Shown here one piece after another: positions 1 through 8,881 of a stretch of DNA of 64,000 nt. Within the stretch, counting starts at the first letter, position 1. Every line of letters begins with the position of its first letter. The position numbers were made by a program, and so were the translations under genes. The stretch comes from an uncultured Lachnospiraceae bacterium (GTDB lineage: Bacteria > Bacillota > Clostridia > Lachnospirales > Lachnospiraceae). The stretch is from contig CAKXYI010000011.1 in NCBI GenBank assembly GCA_934899185.1, forward strand, positions 1 to 64,000, written 5' to 3'. The notes under the pieces are model-generated. The model was given only the letters and a program-made list of their open reading frames with translations, had not been told where the DNA came from and made no database searches.

Positions 1-125
1 GGTTTGGCGATTAAAATTCTATAGGACTCAACCGTTTTTGTATAGGGGTAGGTGTCACATCAATTGTAACCCTACAAGAAAGTCAGGCGGCATCAGAAAA
101 AGATATAGCAAAAATCGGGCATTGA

Positions 126-134
126 TGGTAAAAT
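126..134 (+). promoter_or_regulatory. possible extended -10 promoter upstream of the first gene
   Basis: TGG followed by TAAAAT gives an extended -10 element (TG, one base, 5 of 6 to TATAAT). Only a poor -35 match (TAGCAA, 106-111) lies 17 bases upstream. It sits about 63 bases before the first start codon. The rest of bases 1-196 shows no convincing gene; a frame open from base 2 to about 169 has no recognisable sequence. Weak call, because the transcript may start left of the window. Confidence 0.3.
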
Positions 135-196
135 ATAGCGGTATATGTGTAAAAATTGCCTCTGGGCAGTAGGAATCAAGGAAGGAAATCGGCATT

Positions 197-913
197 ATGG
201 GAATTAGTGTTGTTTTGTTGGCATATAAGGAAGAAGAAAATTTACGCGTCCTTTTGCCACAGATCATTGAAGAAGTAGAAAAGTGTAATGAGGAATATGA
301 GATCCTTGTTGTAGATACAGCCAAGTCTCTGGATAACACCAAGGGCGTATGCCAGGAATATGGCGCAAGATACATCAATCAGGAAGAACCGGGATTCGGT
401 GGGGCTTTCCGTACTGCGATCAAGTATGCGAATAAGAGCAAGTTTTTGATCATGGACAGTGACGGCTCCCATCCACCAAAATGTATACCGGCAATCCATA
501 AAATGTTCGTTGAGGACAAATGCGATGTTGTCATTGGATCACGTTATGTCAAAGGAGGTGTGACCAATGATGCCAAGTCGTCACAGATCATGTCTCATAT
601 GCTCAATTTTGCATTTCGTGTTTGTCTGGGACTGCATGCCAATGACCTGTCTACAGACTACCGTATGTATCACACGAAGCAGTTGAAAAAGGTCAAACTG
701 ACTTGTGAAAATTATGATGTTCTGGAAGAAGTTTTACTCCGCTTAAAACTCAACAAGCGTGATAAGAAGTTAAAGATCGGGGAAGTGCCGATCAATTTCC
801 AGAAGCGTATGTACGGCGAGTCCAAGCGCCAACTTCTGAAATTTATCATCAGTTATATCAAGACACTTTTCCGTCTCATGGGCGTGCGCATTCAGGATGC
901 ACTGCATAAATAA
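197..913 (+). CDS. DPM1-like family 2 glycosyltransferase
   Basis: This 238-residue GT-A protein should move a sugar from a nucleotide donor to a polyprenyl phosphate on the cytoplasmic face, giving a lipid-linked sugar for use outside the cell. The Rossmann-like start (ISVVLLAYKEEENL) is followed by a VVD acidic turn at residues 38-40 and a DSD metal-binding triad at 87-89 in MDSDGSHPP. A GSRY motif near residue 113 is typical of dolichol/polyprenyl-phosphate mannosyltransferases. No C-terminal membrane helices are seen, so it is the short soluble type. AAGGAAGG lies about 10 bases before the ATG. The next gene encodes GtrA, the usual partner proposed to flip polyprenyl-phosphate sugars. Donor identity is not visible; GDP-mannose or a GDP-6-deoxyhexose would fit the locus. 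Confidence 0.85.
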   Translation: MGISVVLLAYKEEENLRVLLPQIIEEVEKCNEEYEILVVDTAKSLDNTKGVCQEYGARYINQEEPGFGGAFRTAIKYANKSKFLIMDSDGSHPPKCIPAIHKMFVEDKCDVVIGSRYVKGGVTNDAKSSQIMSHMLNFAFRVCLGLHANDLSTDYRMYHTKQLKKVKLTCENYDVLEEVLLRLKLNKRDKKLKIGEVPINFQKRMYGESKRQLLKFIISYIKTLFRLMGVRIQDALHK

Positions 914-966
914 GAGACCGATAGAAAGATGAAATGTGGTCGGAGAGATCACAGGAAGGTAGTATT

Positions 967-1437
967 ATGAAAAAGTTAATTGACCAGATCTTAAAATTTG
1001 GCGTGGTAGGAATCATTTCTTTTATTGTGGATTTTGTTATCACCATGGCAGTATCGACCGGACTTCGTCAGGGCGCAGGCATGGGGACATCACAGGCGGC
1101 ATTGGTCGGTGCCTTTTTTGGATTTGTCGTATCGGTCATTGTCAATTACATTCTTTCCATGAAATATGTGTTTGAGCGCAGGAATGATCTGGATCGTAAA
1201 AAAGAATTTATCATCTTTGTTGTGCTCAGTATATTCGGTCTGGGTATCAACGAACTCATTATCCTTTTCTGCATTGATATTGTTTATGCAAACTGGGCAT
1301 GGCTGCATGCACTGGTCGGCGCGACTCTTGCAACGGCAGGGGCTAAGATTGTAGCGACGGCCGTTGTTATGGTCTACAATTTTGTCACCAGAAAGATCTT
1401 CCTGGAAAACAAAAAGACGGAAACTGAGGGAGAATAG
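967..1437 (+). CDS. GtrA-like membrane protein
   Basis: This protein of about 156 residues has four hydrophobic helices and begins LIDQILKFGVVGIISFIVDF, the classic GtrA opening. GtrA proteins are thought to help translocate polyprenyl-phosphate sugars across the membrane for glycan side-chain addition. I place the start at 967, not at the in-frame ATG at 934, because AGGAAGG lies 7-8 bases before 967 and the extra residues are polar and unlike the family. It follows the DPM1-like transferase by 53 bases and precedes the reductase gene by 3 bases, so all three are likely cotranscribed. Confidence 0.85.
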   Translation: MKKLIDQILKFGVVGIISFIVDFVITMAVSTGLRQGAGMGTSQAALVGAFFGFVVSVIVNYILSMKYVFERRNDLDRKKEFIIFVVLSIFGLGINELIILFCIDIVYANWAWLHALVGATLATAGAKIVATAVVMVYNFVTRKIFLENKKTETEGE

Positions 1438-1440
1438 GAT

Positions 1441-2403
1441 ATGAAAAGAATGCTTATCACCGGTTTTTCCGGTTTCGTCAGCCGTCATTTTTTAAATTAT
1501 CTTATAGAAAATGATTTGTCCTATGAGGTGCTTGGTGTGGACGTGAATCCGCCAAAGTTCTCTATGGAGGAATATGCGCCGACACTGACCATGTCCTTTG
1601 AGCAGGTAAATCTTTTGGATAGAGAGGCAGTGGAAGATATGATCGCATCTTTCCGCCCGGACTATATCCTGCATTTGGCATCTTTTTCCAGTGTTGCTTA
1701 CAGTTGGCAGCATCCGGCAGATTGCTTTATGAATAACACCAGTATTTTTCTGAATGTGACAGAGGCATTGCGCAAGCATGACCTGTGTGACTGCCGTCTT
1801 TTGTCGGTGGGATCTTCTGAGGAATACGGTGATGTCAAAAGAGAGGAACTGCCGCTGCGGGAGGATATGCCATTGGTTCCGGTCAATCCTTATGCGGTTG
1901 CCAGAGTATCCCAGGAAATGATGGCAAAGGTATTGGCAGACAGTTTTGATATGCAGATCATGCTGACACGTTCCTTTAACCATATGGGACCTTTTCAAGA
2001 TGAACGCTTTGTGATCCCGAGTTTTGTGCGTCGCATTTTAGATATAGCAGAAAGCGGTGCAAAAAGCGGTGAGATCGAGACGGGAGATACTTCCATTGTG
2101 CGTGACTTTGTGGATGTACGCGATGTCGTGCGGGCATACTACCGCTTGCTTTTGGACGGAAAAGCGGGAGAAGTCTATAACATCTGTGGCGAAAAAGGCG
2201 TGTCTCTGGCAGAAGTCGTGGATCAGATTGCAGATATCGTGGGAGTTTCCGTGACAACCCGTGTCAATCCGGACTTTGTGCGACCGGGAGACAATCAGGT
2301 CGTGATCGGCTCGGCAGAAAAGATCCGACAGGATATCGGCTGGACGGCAGAGATTCCGCTGCGTCAGACCCTTACGGATATGATAAGATACATGCGCGCA
2401 TAG
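1441..2403 (+). CDS. rmd: NAD-dependent epimerase/dehydratase, GDP-4-keto-6-deoxymannose reductase-like
   Basis: This 320-residue extended SDR probably reduces the Gmd product (GDP-4-keto-6-deoxy-D-mannose) to GDP-D-rhamnose or a related GDP-6-deoxyhexose. The nucleotide-binding loop reads TGFSGFVSRHF, so the third glycine of GxxGxxG is Ser14. SSEEYG matches the family's SSxEVYG serine block. The catalytic YxxxK motif is altered: Tyr151 is followed by Arg155 (YAVAR), whereas Gmd of the same operon has YAVAK. The C-terminal half carries the typical RDFVDVRDVV and YNICGE substrate-domain motifs. It starts 3 bases after gtrA. A GDP-fucose synthase is less likely because the Fcl signature residues are not apparent. 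The exact sugar product is inference. Confidence 0.75.
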   Translation: MKRMLITGFSGFVSRHFLNYLIENDLSYEVLGVDVNPPKFSMEEYAPTLTMSFEQVNLLDREAVEDMIASFRPDYILHLASFSSVAYSWQHPADCFMNNTSIFLNVTEALRKHDLCDCRLLSVGSSEEYGDVKREELPLREDMPLVPVNPYAVARVSQEMMAKVLADSFDMQIMLTRSFNHMGPFQDERFVIPSFVRRILDIAESGAKSGEIETGDTSIVRDFVDVRDVVRAYYRLLLDGKAGEVYNICGEKGVSLAEVVDQIADIVGVSVTTRVNPDFVRPGDNQVVIGSAEKIRQDIGWTAEIPLRQTLTDMIRYMRA

Positions 2404-2448
2404 AGCGGTGAAGGGGAATTAGAGGAAGGATCACTGGATCATAAGAGA

Positions 2449-4344
2449 ATGAAGATAAGAGAGAGACTACAAAATCCATATCTGATTTTTGTACTAGGTT
2501 GTCTGCTGGGCAGCCTAGTTTTTGTATGTATCTATGGTCTGGCTGTGGTAAATGTCACAAATGTGGCGTGGCTGACGGACGCCTCGCAGGCAGAAGGGCT
2601 ATGGGATCTGACCCAGCATTATCTGGGCTGGGTCTTCTACCGGAAAAGTCCATGGCACTTTCCGCTGGGGCTGGTCGAGGGGCTTTACAGCCAGCCGGTG
2701 TCTATCGTCTATACGGACTCTATTCCTCTCTTTGCCCTGTTTTTTAAAATGCTATCACCCCTGCTCCCGGCAAATTTTCAGTATTTTGGCTTGTTTGAAC
2801 TCTTGTCCTATGCCTTGATGGGAGGCTTTGGGACGCTGTTTGTGCGGGCTTTTTCAAAAAAAGGTGGGATCTGCCTGCTTTCTTCCCTCTTTTTTGTCCT
2901 ATCACCGGTTATGTTAAAACGGACTTTTTATCATACGGCATTGTCTGCCCACTTTCTGATCCTGGCAGCCTTTTGTCTCTGGGTTTGGAGAGAAAGTTTT
3001 TTGCCGGAGGATGCATCGGCAGAGAGGGGAAAACCGGGACAGATCATCGGAAGGCGCTGGCGTTATACCGGGCGTTGGATCATTCTTTTATGTCTGTCGG
3101 CTTTGATCAATGCTTATTTTACGCCTATGATCCTTGGCATCTGGCTCTGTAGTGATCTACAGGAGTATCTGGCGAAAGCGGATAAGAAAGACAAGGAACT
3201 GCTTGTGATCTATCTGGCGGAAGTGCTTGCCGCAGGGTTGATCCTTTTTGTGGTCTCTTATCTCATGGGCTATTTTTATGGGGATGTATCTGCCTCTACG
3301 ACAGGACTGGAAGAACTGTCTTTCAATCTTTTACAGTTTTTTGATCCGGGCAATGATCTTTGCGTCATTGATCGCAGGAACTATATTTTCAGCAAACAGA
3401 ATTATTCCTCTCTTTTGCCGACCCTTCCGACCCTATCCGGTTGGCAGGAAGAAGGTTTTGCTTATCTTGGCTTCGGCATGATCTTCCTGCTTATCTTCCT
3501 TGTGGGCTATGGCATCGTTCGCTGGATCGCAGGAAAATACAGAAAAAGTCAAGAGGGGGAGAGTGCGCAGATAGGGCGGGCACAAAAAGCCAACCGGCGG
3601 TCTTGGATCATCAGTATTCTGGTCGGTTTTTTGGTCTTTACCTTTCTTGCCCTGTCACCGCGGGCAAGTCTTGGCAGTAGGGTTTTATATCAGATTTCCT
3701 ATCCGCAGATCATCTATCGGGCACTCAGTGTCTTCCGGTCGACGGGACGCCTGATCTGGCCGGTCTACTATGGGCTGCTGGCACTGGCTCTTTATGGCAT
3801 GGTTTTCCTCTTGGAAAGATCTAGGGGCAGGTTTTCTCTGGGCTTTTTGATCGGTCTTTTAGTATTGCAGGTCTATGATCTCTATCCGGGCATTTCCTAC
3901 AAACACCAGGCATATGCTTACGCGGCGGAGACCGGCGGCGAAAGGGATTCGTCTCAAAGTCAGGACACCATGACAGCGGCATATAAAAAGTATTTGTCGT
4001 CGGACGTCTGGGATATGCTGGGAGATCAGATGGATGAGATCATCTTTTATCCGCCGACCCAGTTTGGGATTGAATGTGATCCTAGGACGTCCTGCATCTT
4101 TGAAGAATATGCGCTTGCCCATGATATGTCTTTGAACGTGACCTACATGAGCCGGGATATGAGCCGGACGGCAGACCAAAAGACCTATGCGCATTTTGAA
4201 AAGAGAAAAGCGGGAGAGAAATTTACGCATACCCTCTATATCTTTTTTGATATTTCCGACATACCGCCGTCAGAAGAGACGCATTTGCAGTATTATCAGG
4301 TGGACGGCTATGTGATAGGGGTAGAGAAATCCCTGATTTTATGA
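2449..4344 (+). CDS. polytopic membrane protein, DUF6311/GT-C-like
   Basis: This 631-residue protein has one N-terminal helix, a long outward loop, many further membrane segments and a soluble C-terminal part after about residue 490. The loop after helix 1 contains DLTQHYLGW, FYRKSPWHFPLG and YTDSIPL, which match the DUF6311 family as I know it. Acidic residues in the first outer loop are typical of GT-C transferases that use polyprenyl-phosphate sugars, so a role in decorating an exported glycan is a reasonable inference. The best SD (GAGGAAGG) lies about 20 bases upstream of the ATG; an in-frame CTG at 2434 has better spacing and could be the true start. It sits between the reductase and Gmd genes. 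Confidence 0.65.
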   Translation: MKIRERLQNPYLIFVLGCLLGSLVFVCIYGLAVVNVTNVAWLTDASQAEGLWDLTQHYLGWVFYRKSPWHFPLGLVEGLYSQPVSIVYTDSIPLFALFFKMLSPLLPANFQYFGLFELLSYALMGGFGTLFVRAFSKKGGICLLSSLFFVLSPVMLKRTFYHTALSAHFLILAAFCLWVWRESFLPEDASAERGKPGQIIGRRWRYTGRWIILLCLSALINAYFTPMILGIWLCSDLQEYLAKADKKDKELLVIYLAEVLAAGLILFVVSYLMGYFYGDVSASTTGLEELSFNLLQFFDPGNDLCVIDRRNYIFSKQNYSSLLPTLPTLSGWQEEGFAYLGFGMIFLLIFLVGYGIVRWIAGKYRKSQEGESAQIGRAQKANRRSWIISILVGFLVFTFLALSPRASLGSRVLYQISYPQIIYRALSVFRSTGRLIWPVYYGLLALALYGMVFLLERSRGRFSLGFLIGLLVLQVYDLYPGISYKHQAYAYAAETGGERDSSQSQDTMTAAYKKYLSSDVWDMLGDQMDEIIFYPPTQFGIECDPRTSCIFEEYALAHDMSLNVTYMSRDMSRTADQKTYAHFEKRKAGEKFTHTLYIFFDISDIPPSEETHLQYYQVDGYVIGVEKSLIL

Positions 4345-4383
4345 TATGATACAAGTATTTTATGAGGACAAAGGAGACAAGCA

Positions 4384-5436
4384 ATGAGCAAAAATGTAGC
4401 ACTTATTACAGGTATCACCGGACAGGACGGGAGTTACCTGGCAGAGTTTTTATTGGAAAAGGGATATGAGGTTCACGGTATCATCCGTCGTTCTTCTGTA
4501 TCGACCACAGAGCGTATCGATCATCTGATCGCTGAGAACGCCATTACCCTACATGATGGAGACCTTTCGGATTCTTCTTCCATCATCCGTGTCGTAAATG
4601 AAGTCCGCCCGACAGAGATCTACAATCTGGCAGCACAGAGCCATGTAGGCGTGTCTTTTGATGCAGCAGAATATACAGGAGACGTGGACGCGCTCGGTGT
4701 GCTTCGCATTTTGGAAGCAGTACATATGCTTGGTATGGACAAGACATGCCGTATTTATCAGGCATCTACATCAGAATTATATGGAAAAGTAGAAGAAGTA
4801 CCACAGAATGAGAACACACCATTTCATCCATTCAGCCCATATGCGGTAGCAAAGCAGTATGGCTTCTGGATGATGAAGGAATACAGAGAGGCTTATGGCA
4901 TGTTTGCCTGCAACGGTATCCTGTTCAACCATGAGTCTGAGAGACGTGGTGAGACCTTTGTTACCAGAAAGATCACCCTTGCAGCAGGACGTATTGCCTG
5001 TGGCTTGCAGGATCATCTGGAACTCGGTAATCTGGATTCCCTGCGCGACTGGGGTTATGCCAAGGATTATGTAGAATGTATGTGGCTGATCTTGCAGCAG
5101 GATGAGCCGGATGATTATGTCATTGCAACCGGTGTACAGCATACGGTTCGTGAATTCACAACGCTTGCATTTGCAAATGATGGTATTGAACTGGAATGGC
5201 GCGGCGAAGGTATGGAAGAAAAGGGTTATGATAAGGCAACAGGAAAGATGCTTGTCTGCGTAAACCCACAGTGGTTCCGCCCGACAGACGTTGTCAACCT
5301 CTGGGGAGATCCGACCAAGGCAAAGACCAAACTTGGCTGGAATCCGCAGAAGACCAGTTATGAAGAATTATGCCGCATCATGGCACAGCACGACTTAGAA
5401 CTTGCCAAGAGAGAAGCAAAGTTAAAGGCAGAGTAG
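4384..5436 (+). CDS. gmd: GDP-mannose 4,6-dehydratase
   Basis: Gmd converts GDP-D-mannose to GDP-4-keto-6-deoxy-D-mannose with bound NADP(H), the entry step to GDP-rhamnose, GDP-6-deoxytalose or GDP-fucose. All family landmarks are present: [13 protein letters not shown] at the N-terminus, [25 protein letters not shown], the intact YAVAK catalytic motif and the FNHESERRG loop. The length of 350 residues is normal. An AAAGGAG site precedes the ATG, and the next gene begins directly after its stop codon. With the ManC, ManA and phosphomutase genes 35 kb downstream it completes a route from fructose-6-phosphate to a GDP-6-deoxyhexose. Confidence 0.96.
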   Translation: MSKNVALITGITGQDGSYLAEFLLEKGYEVHGIIRRSSVSTTERIDHLIAENAITLHDGDLSDSSSIIRVVNEVRPTEIYNLAAQSHVGVSFDAAEYTGDVDALGVLRILEAVHMLGMDKTCRIYQASTSELYGKVEEVPQNENTPFHPFSPYAVAKQYGFWMMKEYREAYGMFACNGILFNHESERRGETFVTRKITLAAGRIACGLQDHLELGNLDSLRDWGYAKDYVECMWLILQQDEPDDYVIATGVQHTVREFTTLAFANDGIELEWRGEGMEEKGYDKATGKMLVCVNPQWFRPTDVVNLWGDPTKAKTKLGWNPQKTSYEELCRIMAQHDLELAKREAKLKAE

Positions 5437-6504
5437 ATGATGCAGGAGAAAAAAGAACGGCAATCCAACTTTGAACTGCTCCGTATCCTTTTGATGCTGA
5501 CGATCCCGGTCTATCATCTGATGCTCTATAATGGTGTTTTCTATATGGACTATCATAAGAATGTGGCACCGGGATTGTTCCTCTCCAGTGGGGGAGCGAT
5601 CACGGCGGATTATGCATTTATCGCTCTGACATCTTATTTTCTGCTGGAAAGCAAAGACCGCCCGGTGATCCGGCGGTTTTTGACGTTTGGCGCACAGGTG
5701 CTGACCCTCTATGTCGTCCGTTTTGTGGTCATCCGGGGACTTTGGGGCTTTCATTCCGGCAACTGGTTTGTGGAAGACTATATCTTGGGAGGGGCATGGT
5801 GGTTCGTGGCACCTTATATGGTCCTGCTTCTGGTCTATCCATGGCTGAACCGGCTGATGGAGCGGCTGTCCCGGCTTTGGCATGGGATGCTTTGTCTGGG
5901 CTTGGGCATTTGGTTTGTCATCAATGGCGTGACCCTGCAGATGAATTTTGTCAATGACCTGGTCGCTTTTCTGCTTACCTACTTTGTCATGGGCTATCTG
6001 CGCAGGGACGATTACAGGCGCTGGATCTTTCCGACAGAGAAGAAATGGATGGCAGGCATTTATATGACAGGCGTTCTGTTTACATTTTTTTACTCCTGGT
6101 ATGTCAAGATGCCGGGAGTCATGGCAAATGACGATGCTGCCAATCTGGTCGTTAAGCATCTGATCGGCAAATATGCGCCCTTGCAATTTGTCATGGGCCT
6201 TGCCGTATTCTTTTTCTTCCGGGCACTGCGGCTCCACCAGTCGCCGTTTATCAATCGTATGGCAAAGAGCGTGTTCTTTGTATTCCTTTTGCATGAGACA
6301 GTTATGGGTGTCTATTGGTATTTTGGCAAGATCAATGGGCAGTATCCATATTATTCGGTGGCAGGATTTTGGGGCTGGCTGGTCGTCTATGTGGCAACCT
6401 GCCTGCTTGTAGGAATGGCGGCGCAGAAATTATATAGCAGATTTCTGGCACCGCTTTGGAAGCGGGGCATTGATGCCCTTTGCAAAAAATGTGGATTTCA
6501 GTAA
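5437..6504 (+). CDS. acyltransferase-3 family membrane protein
   Basis: This 355-residue polytopic protein of the OafA/WecH family probably O-acylates a surface glycan using cytoplasmic acyl donors. The N-terminal signature has the expected R...H spacing (FELLRILLMLTIPVYH), and about ten hydrophobic segments follow. It has no SGNH extension. The ATG abuts the gmd stop; a second ATG follows immediately at 5440. It is the first of three consecutive acyltransferase-3 genes. Position of attack and acyl group cannot be read from sequence. Confidence 0.85.
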   Translation: MMQEKKERQSNFELLRILLMLTIPVYHLMLYNGVFYMDYHKNVAPGLFLSSGGAITADYAFIALTSYFLLESKDRPVIRRFLTFGAQVLTLYVVRFVVIRGLWGFHSGNWFVEDYILGGAWWFVAPYMVLLLVYPWLNRLMERLSRLWHGMLCLGLGIWFVINGVTLQMNFVNDLVAFLLTYFVMGYLRRDDYRRWIFPTEKKWMAGIYMTGVLFTFFYSWYVKMPGVMANDDAANLVVKHLIGKYAPLQFVMGLAVFFFFRALRLHQSPFINRMAKSVFFVFLLHETVMGVYWYFGKINGQYPYYSVAGFWGWLVVYVATCLLVGMAAQKLYSRFLAPLWKRGIDALCKKCGFQ

Positions 6505-6538
6505 AGTTAGAAAAGCCGACGGATCGAGAGATAAGAAA

Positions 6539-7657
6539 ATGACCAATACAGGAACAGAAAGAAAACAGTATCGCGCGATTGATATCGCAAAATTTGTCAT
6601 GGCGATTCTTGTCGTGGCGATCCATGTGCGCCCTTTTACAGGGCAGACAGCCTTTGTCTATGATGACATCATAGCGCGTATCGCAGATCCCCTCTTTTTT
6701 CAGATTACTGCATTTTTGTTCTTTGAAAAGATATTTGCGCAAATATCCGGCGATCTGAGACAGGGGATGTCCTGGCGCATGCTGGGACATTACATGAAGC
6801 GCATTTTGGCTTTATATACCGCATGGTTTGTCATCTATGCGCCTGTCGTTTTGCCGCGGACATGGCGGGAGTGCGGAGATGTCCGTGGGATAGCAGGCCT
6901 GGCAAAGATGCTTTTGGCACTGCTCAGAAAATACTGGCTGAGCGGTTATTATGGGGCAATGTGGTTTATGACAGCCCTCCTGCTGGCCATGCCACTGGTC
7001 TTTATCCTGACAAAATATCTGGGACCGCGCCTGTGTCTCCTCTTATCGGCACCATGGTTTTTGCTTACGGTGGCAAGGCTGGAATATTGCAGTATCACCG
7101 ATGGCTGGCAGGTGACAGGTTATTTTGACTCAGCCATCTACGGTATTTTTGGCTGGTATGGAAATGGACTGACTTATGGATTTTTCTTTTGCGCTCTGGG
7201 TATGTGGATCGCTTATAAAAGGACACTGGAAGGACAAAAAAATAACAGCAGGGACTTTGCCCTGCCGAGTCTGATCAGTTTTTTACTCCTGGTCATTGAA
7301 GCCTATGTCATCCGTGACAAGGGACTGGGACAGAGTTTTGGGGCTATGTTCTTTTTGATCCCGACATCCTATTTCCTTCTGCAGTGGCTTTTGAACGTGG
7401 ATTTTTGGGATAAACTGGGAGAAAAATCCCGGACATGGACGGATAAGATCTGTGGACATTTGCGCAGGCTCAGTATTCTGATCTTTACCATACACTATGG
7501 GGTCATGGAAGGTCTGCAGTATTTGCTCGGGAAATATACCGGGTCTGTCTGGAATACGACAGGCTTGTATTTGACGGTATTGCTCGTGACCATAGGGCTG
7601 GAAGAACTGCTCCTGCTTGCGCAAAAGAAGATAAAATGGCTGCATATCCTGTATTGA
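6539..7657 (+). CDS. acyltransferase-3 family membrane protein
   Basis: This multi-pass acyltransferase of about 372 residues has the signature AIDIAKFVMAILVVAIH, where the conserved His is H27 from this start. An earlier in-frame ATG at 6470 would overlap the preceding gene by 35 bases and add polar residues before the signature. I prefer 6539, where a GAGAGATAAG stretch precedes the ATG. It is only distantly similar to the neighbouring acyltransferases, so it is not a recent duplicate. Likely role: O-acetylation or other O-acylation of the locus glycan at the membrane. Confidence 0.8.
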   Translation: MTNTGTERKQYRAIDIAKFVMAILVVAIHVRPFTGQTAFVYDDIIARIADPLFFQITAFLFFEKIFAQISGDLRQGMSWRMLGHYMKRILALYTAWFVIYAPVVLPRTWRECGDVRGIAGLAKMLLALLRKYWLSGYYGAMWFMTALLLAMPLVFILTKYLGPRLCLLLSAPWFLLTVARLEYCSITDGWQVTGYFDSAIYGIFGWYGNGLTYGFFFCALGMWIAYKRTLEGQKNNSRDFALPSLISFLLLVIEAYVIRDKGLGQSFGAMFFLIPTSYFLLQWLLNVDFWDKLGEKSRTWTDKICGHLRRLSILIFTIHYGVMEGLQYLLGKYTGSVWNTTGLYLTVLLVTIGLEELLLLAQKKIKWLHILY

Positions 7658-7725
7658 CCTTTTTGGGAAATGTCTGTCAGGACATGCAGCAGGAAATAGA
7701 GACACAAGGAAATGAGTTTTAAGTG

Positions 7726-8802
7726 ATGACACAGAAAAGAAGAAATGAGATCACAGGCCTGCGGGGCTTGAGTGCCTGCGCGATCGCCTATATCTTTCAC
7801 TATACAGAATTGTTTGGCACCATGCCGGAACGTTTCCCTATACAGGCGGCAGTCATGGGATTTTTGGCACGCTACAGTGTCTGCATGTCGGAGATCTTTT
7901 TCATGCTCAGTGGTCTGCTTTTGTACTGGTCCTATCAGCAACGTCTGTCCGAGGGAAAATTGACGCTGGGCAGTTTTATCCTGCCAAAGATGAAAAAGAT
8001 CTATCCAATGATGATGGTATCCGCTCTGGTGACTTGGCTTTTGCAGAAAATCGGCTATGCCATCTATGGTGTCTATATCCTGCATCCGGATGGAGCTGAG
8101 GTCCGCAATTCCCTCAAGGCGCTCCTGGTATCGCTGGTGGGCTTGCAGACAGGATGGATCTCTGACAATGACACGCTGGCGGTCAACGGACCAAGTTGGT
8201 TTGTCAGTGTTTTCTTTGTCTGCTATGCCATTTACTATCTGCTGACACGCTATGTCAGAGGACGTTTGTGGCAGAACCTGTCTTATGTTGCCATGATGGC
8301 GCTGGGCATCTTTCTGATGATCCATCCTTTGGGACTGCCCCTCTTGTATTGTACCAGTGGCAGAGGCTATTTTAGTTTTTTTGCCGGCATTATACTGGCA
8401 CAGATCATAGAAAAGACCAAGAAACGAGGCAAGACACTTTCCTGCATTCTGGCAGCCGTGGTATTGATCGGCAGCCTGGTTCTGGCAGAAAGAAACGAGG
8501 ACCTGCGGACTTTGTGGTATGTCAGTGCTTTTGTGTGGACCAGTCTGATCTATCTGGTGTGTCAGGTGGATATCTTGCGAAAGATCTTTGGGGCAAAGCC
8601 TTTTGTCTGGCTGGGAAATGTCTGTATGCCGATCTTTTTGTGGAACATGGCGACCGACCTTGGGATGGAACTTATCAACCGCCTGTGTCATCTGGACTTA
8701 AATTACAGCAGTCTGACGGTATGGAGCCTGCACCTTGTCATTTCTCTTTTGGTCGTATGGATCATGAATGAGGGAGATCGCCTGTTCCATCAAAGGCACT
8801 AA
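7726..8802 (+). CDS. acyltransferase-3 family membrane protein
   Basis: About 358 residues with the OafA-type opening EITGLRGLSACAIAYIFHYT (conserved Arg and His) and a helix reading SEIFFMLSGLLLYW, which matches the family's FFxLSGFL element. The start is ATG 7726; a GTG at 7723 gives one extra residue. AAGGA lies about 15 bases upstream, so the ribosome site is only fair. It is the third acyltransferase in a row and is followed by the first family A membrane-protein array after 79 bases. Confidence 0.82.
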   Translation: MTQKRRNEITGLRGLSACAIAYIFHYTELFGTMPERFPIQAAVMGFLARYSVCMSEIFFMLSGLLLYWSYQQRLSEGKLTLGSFILPKMKKIYPMMMVSALVTWLLQKIGYAIYGVYILHPDGAEVRNSLKALLVSLVGLQTGWISDNDTLAVNGPSWFVSVFFVCYAIYYLLTRYVRGRLWQNLSYVAMMALGIFLMIHPLGLPLLYCTSGRGYFSFFAGIILAQIIEKTKKRGKTLSCILAAVVLIGSLVLAERNEDLRTLWYVSAFVWTSLIYLVCQVDILRKIFGAKPFVWLGNVCMPIFLWNMATDLGMELINRLCHLDLNYSSLTVWSLHLVISLLVVWIMNEGDRLFHQRH

Positions 8803-8881
8803 GGGGCTTGTGACGGCAGGGATAGGTTTGGGATAGAAGTGTGAAAGATATGAAAACGTATGTGTGTATGGAGTTTGTAGT

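Noticed and set aside
1..196. Frame open from base 2 to about 169 as the tail of an upstream gene
   Set aside because: No recognisable protein sequence and an odd composition rich in Arg, Lys and Cys; could be chance.
5422..6294. 290-codon open frame on the minus strand
   Set aside because: Antisense to gmd end and an acyltransferase gene; no recognisable motifs and low-complexity polar composition.
7495..8691. 398-codon open frame on the minus strand
   Set aside because: It lies wholly antisense to a clear acyltransferase gene. Its protein is rich in Gln, His and Asp, the usual shadow of a hydrophobic gene, and has no ribosome site.
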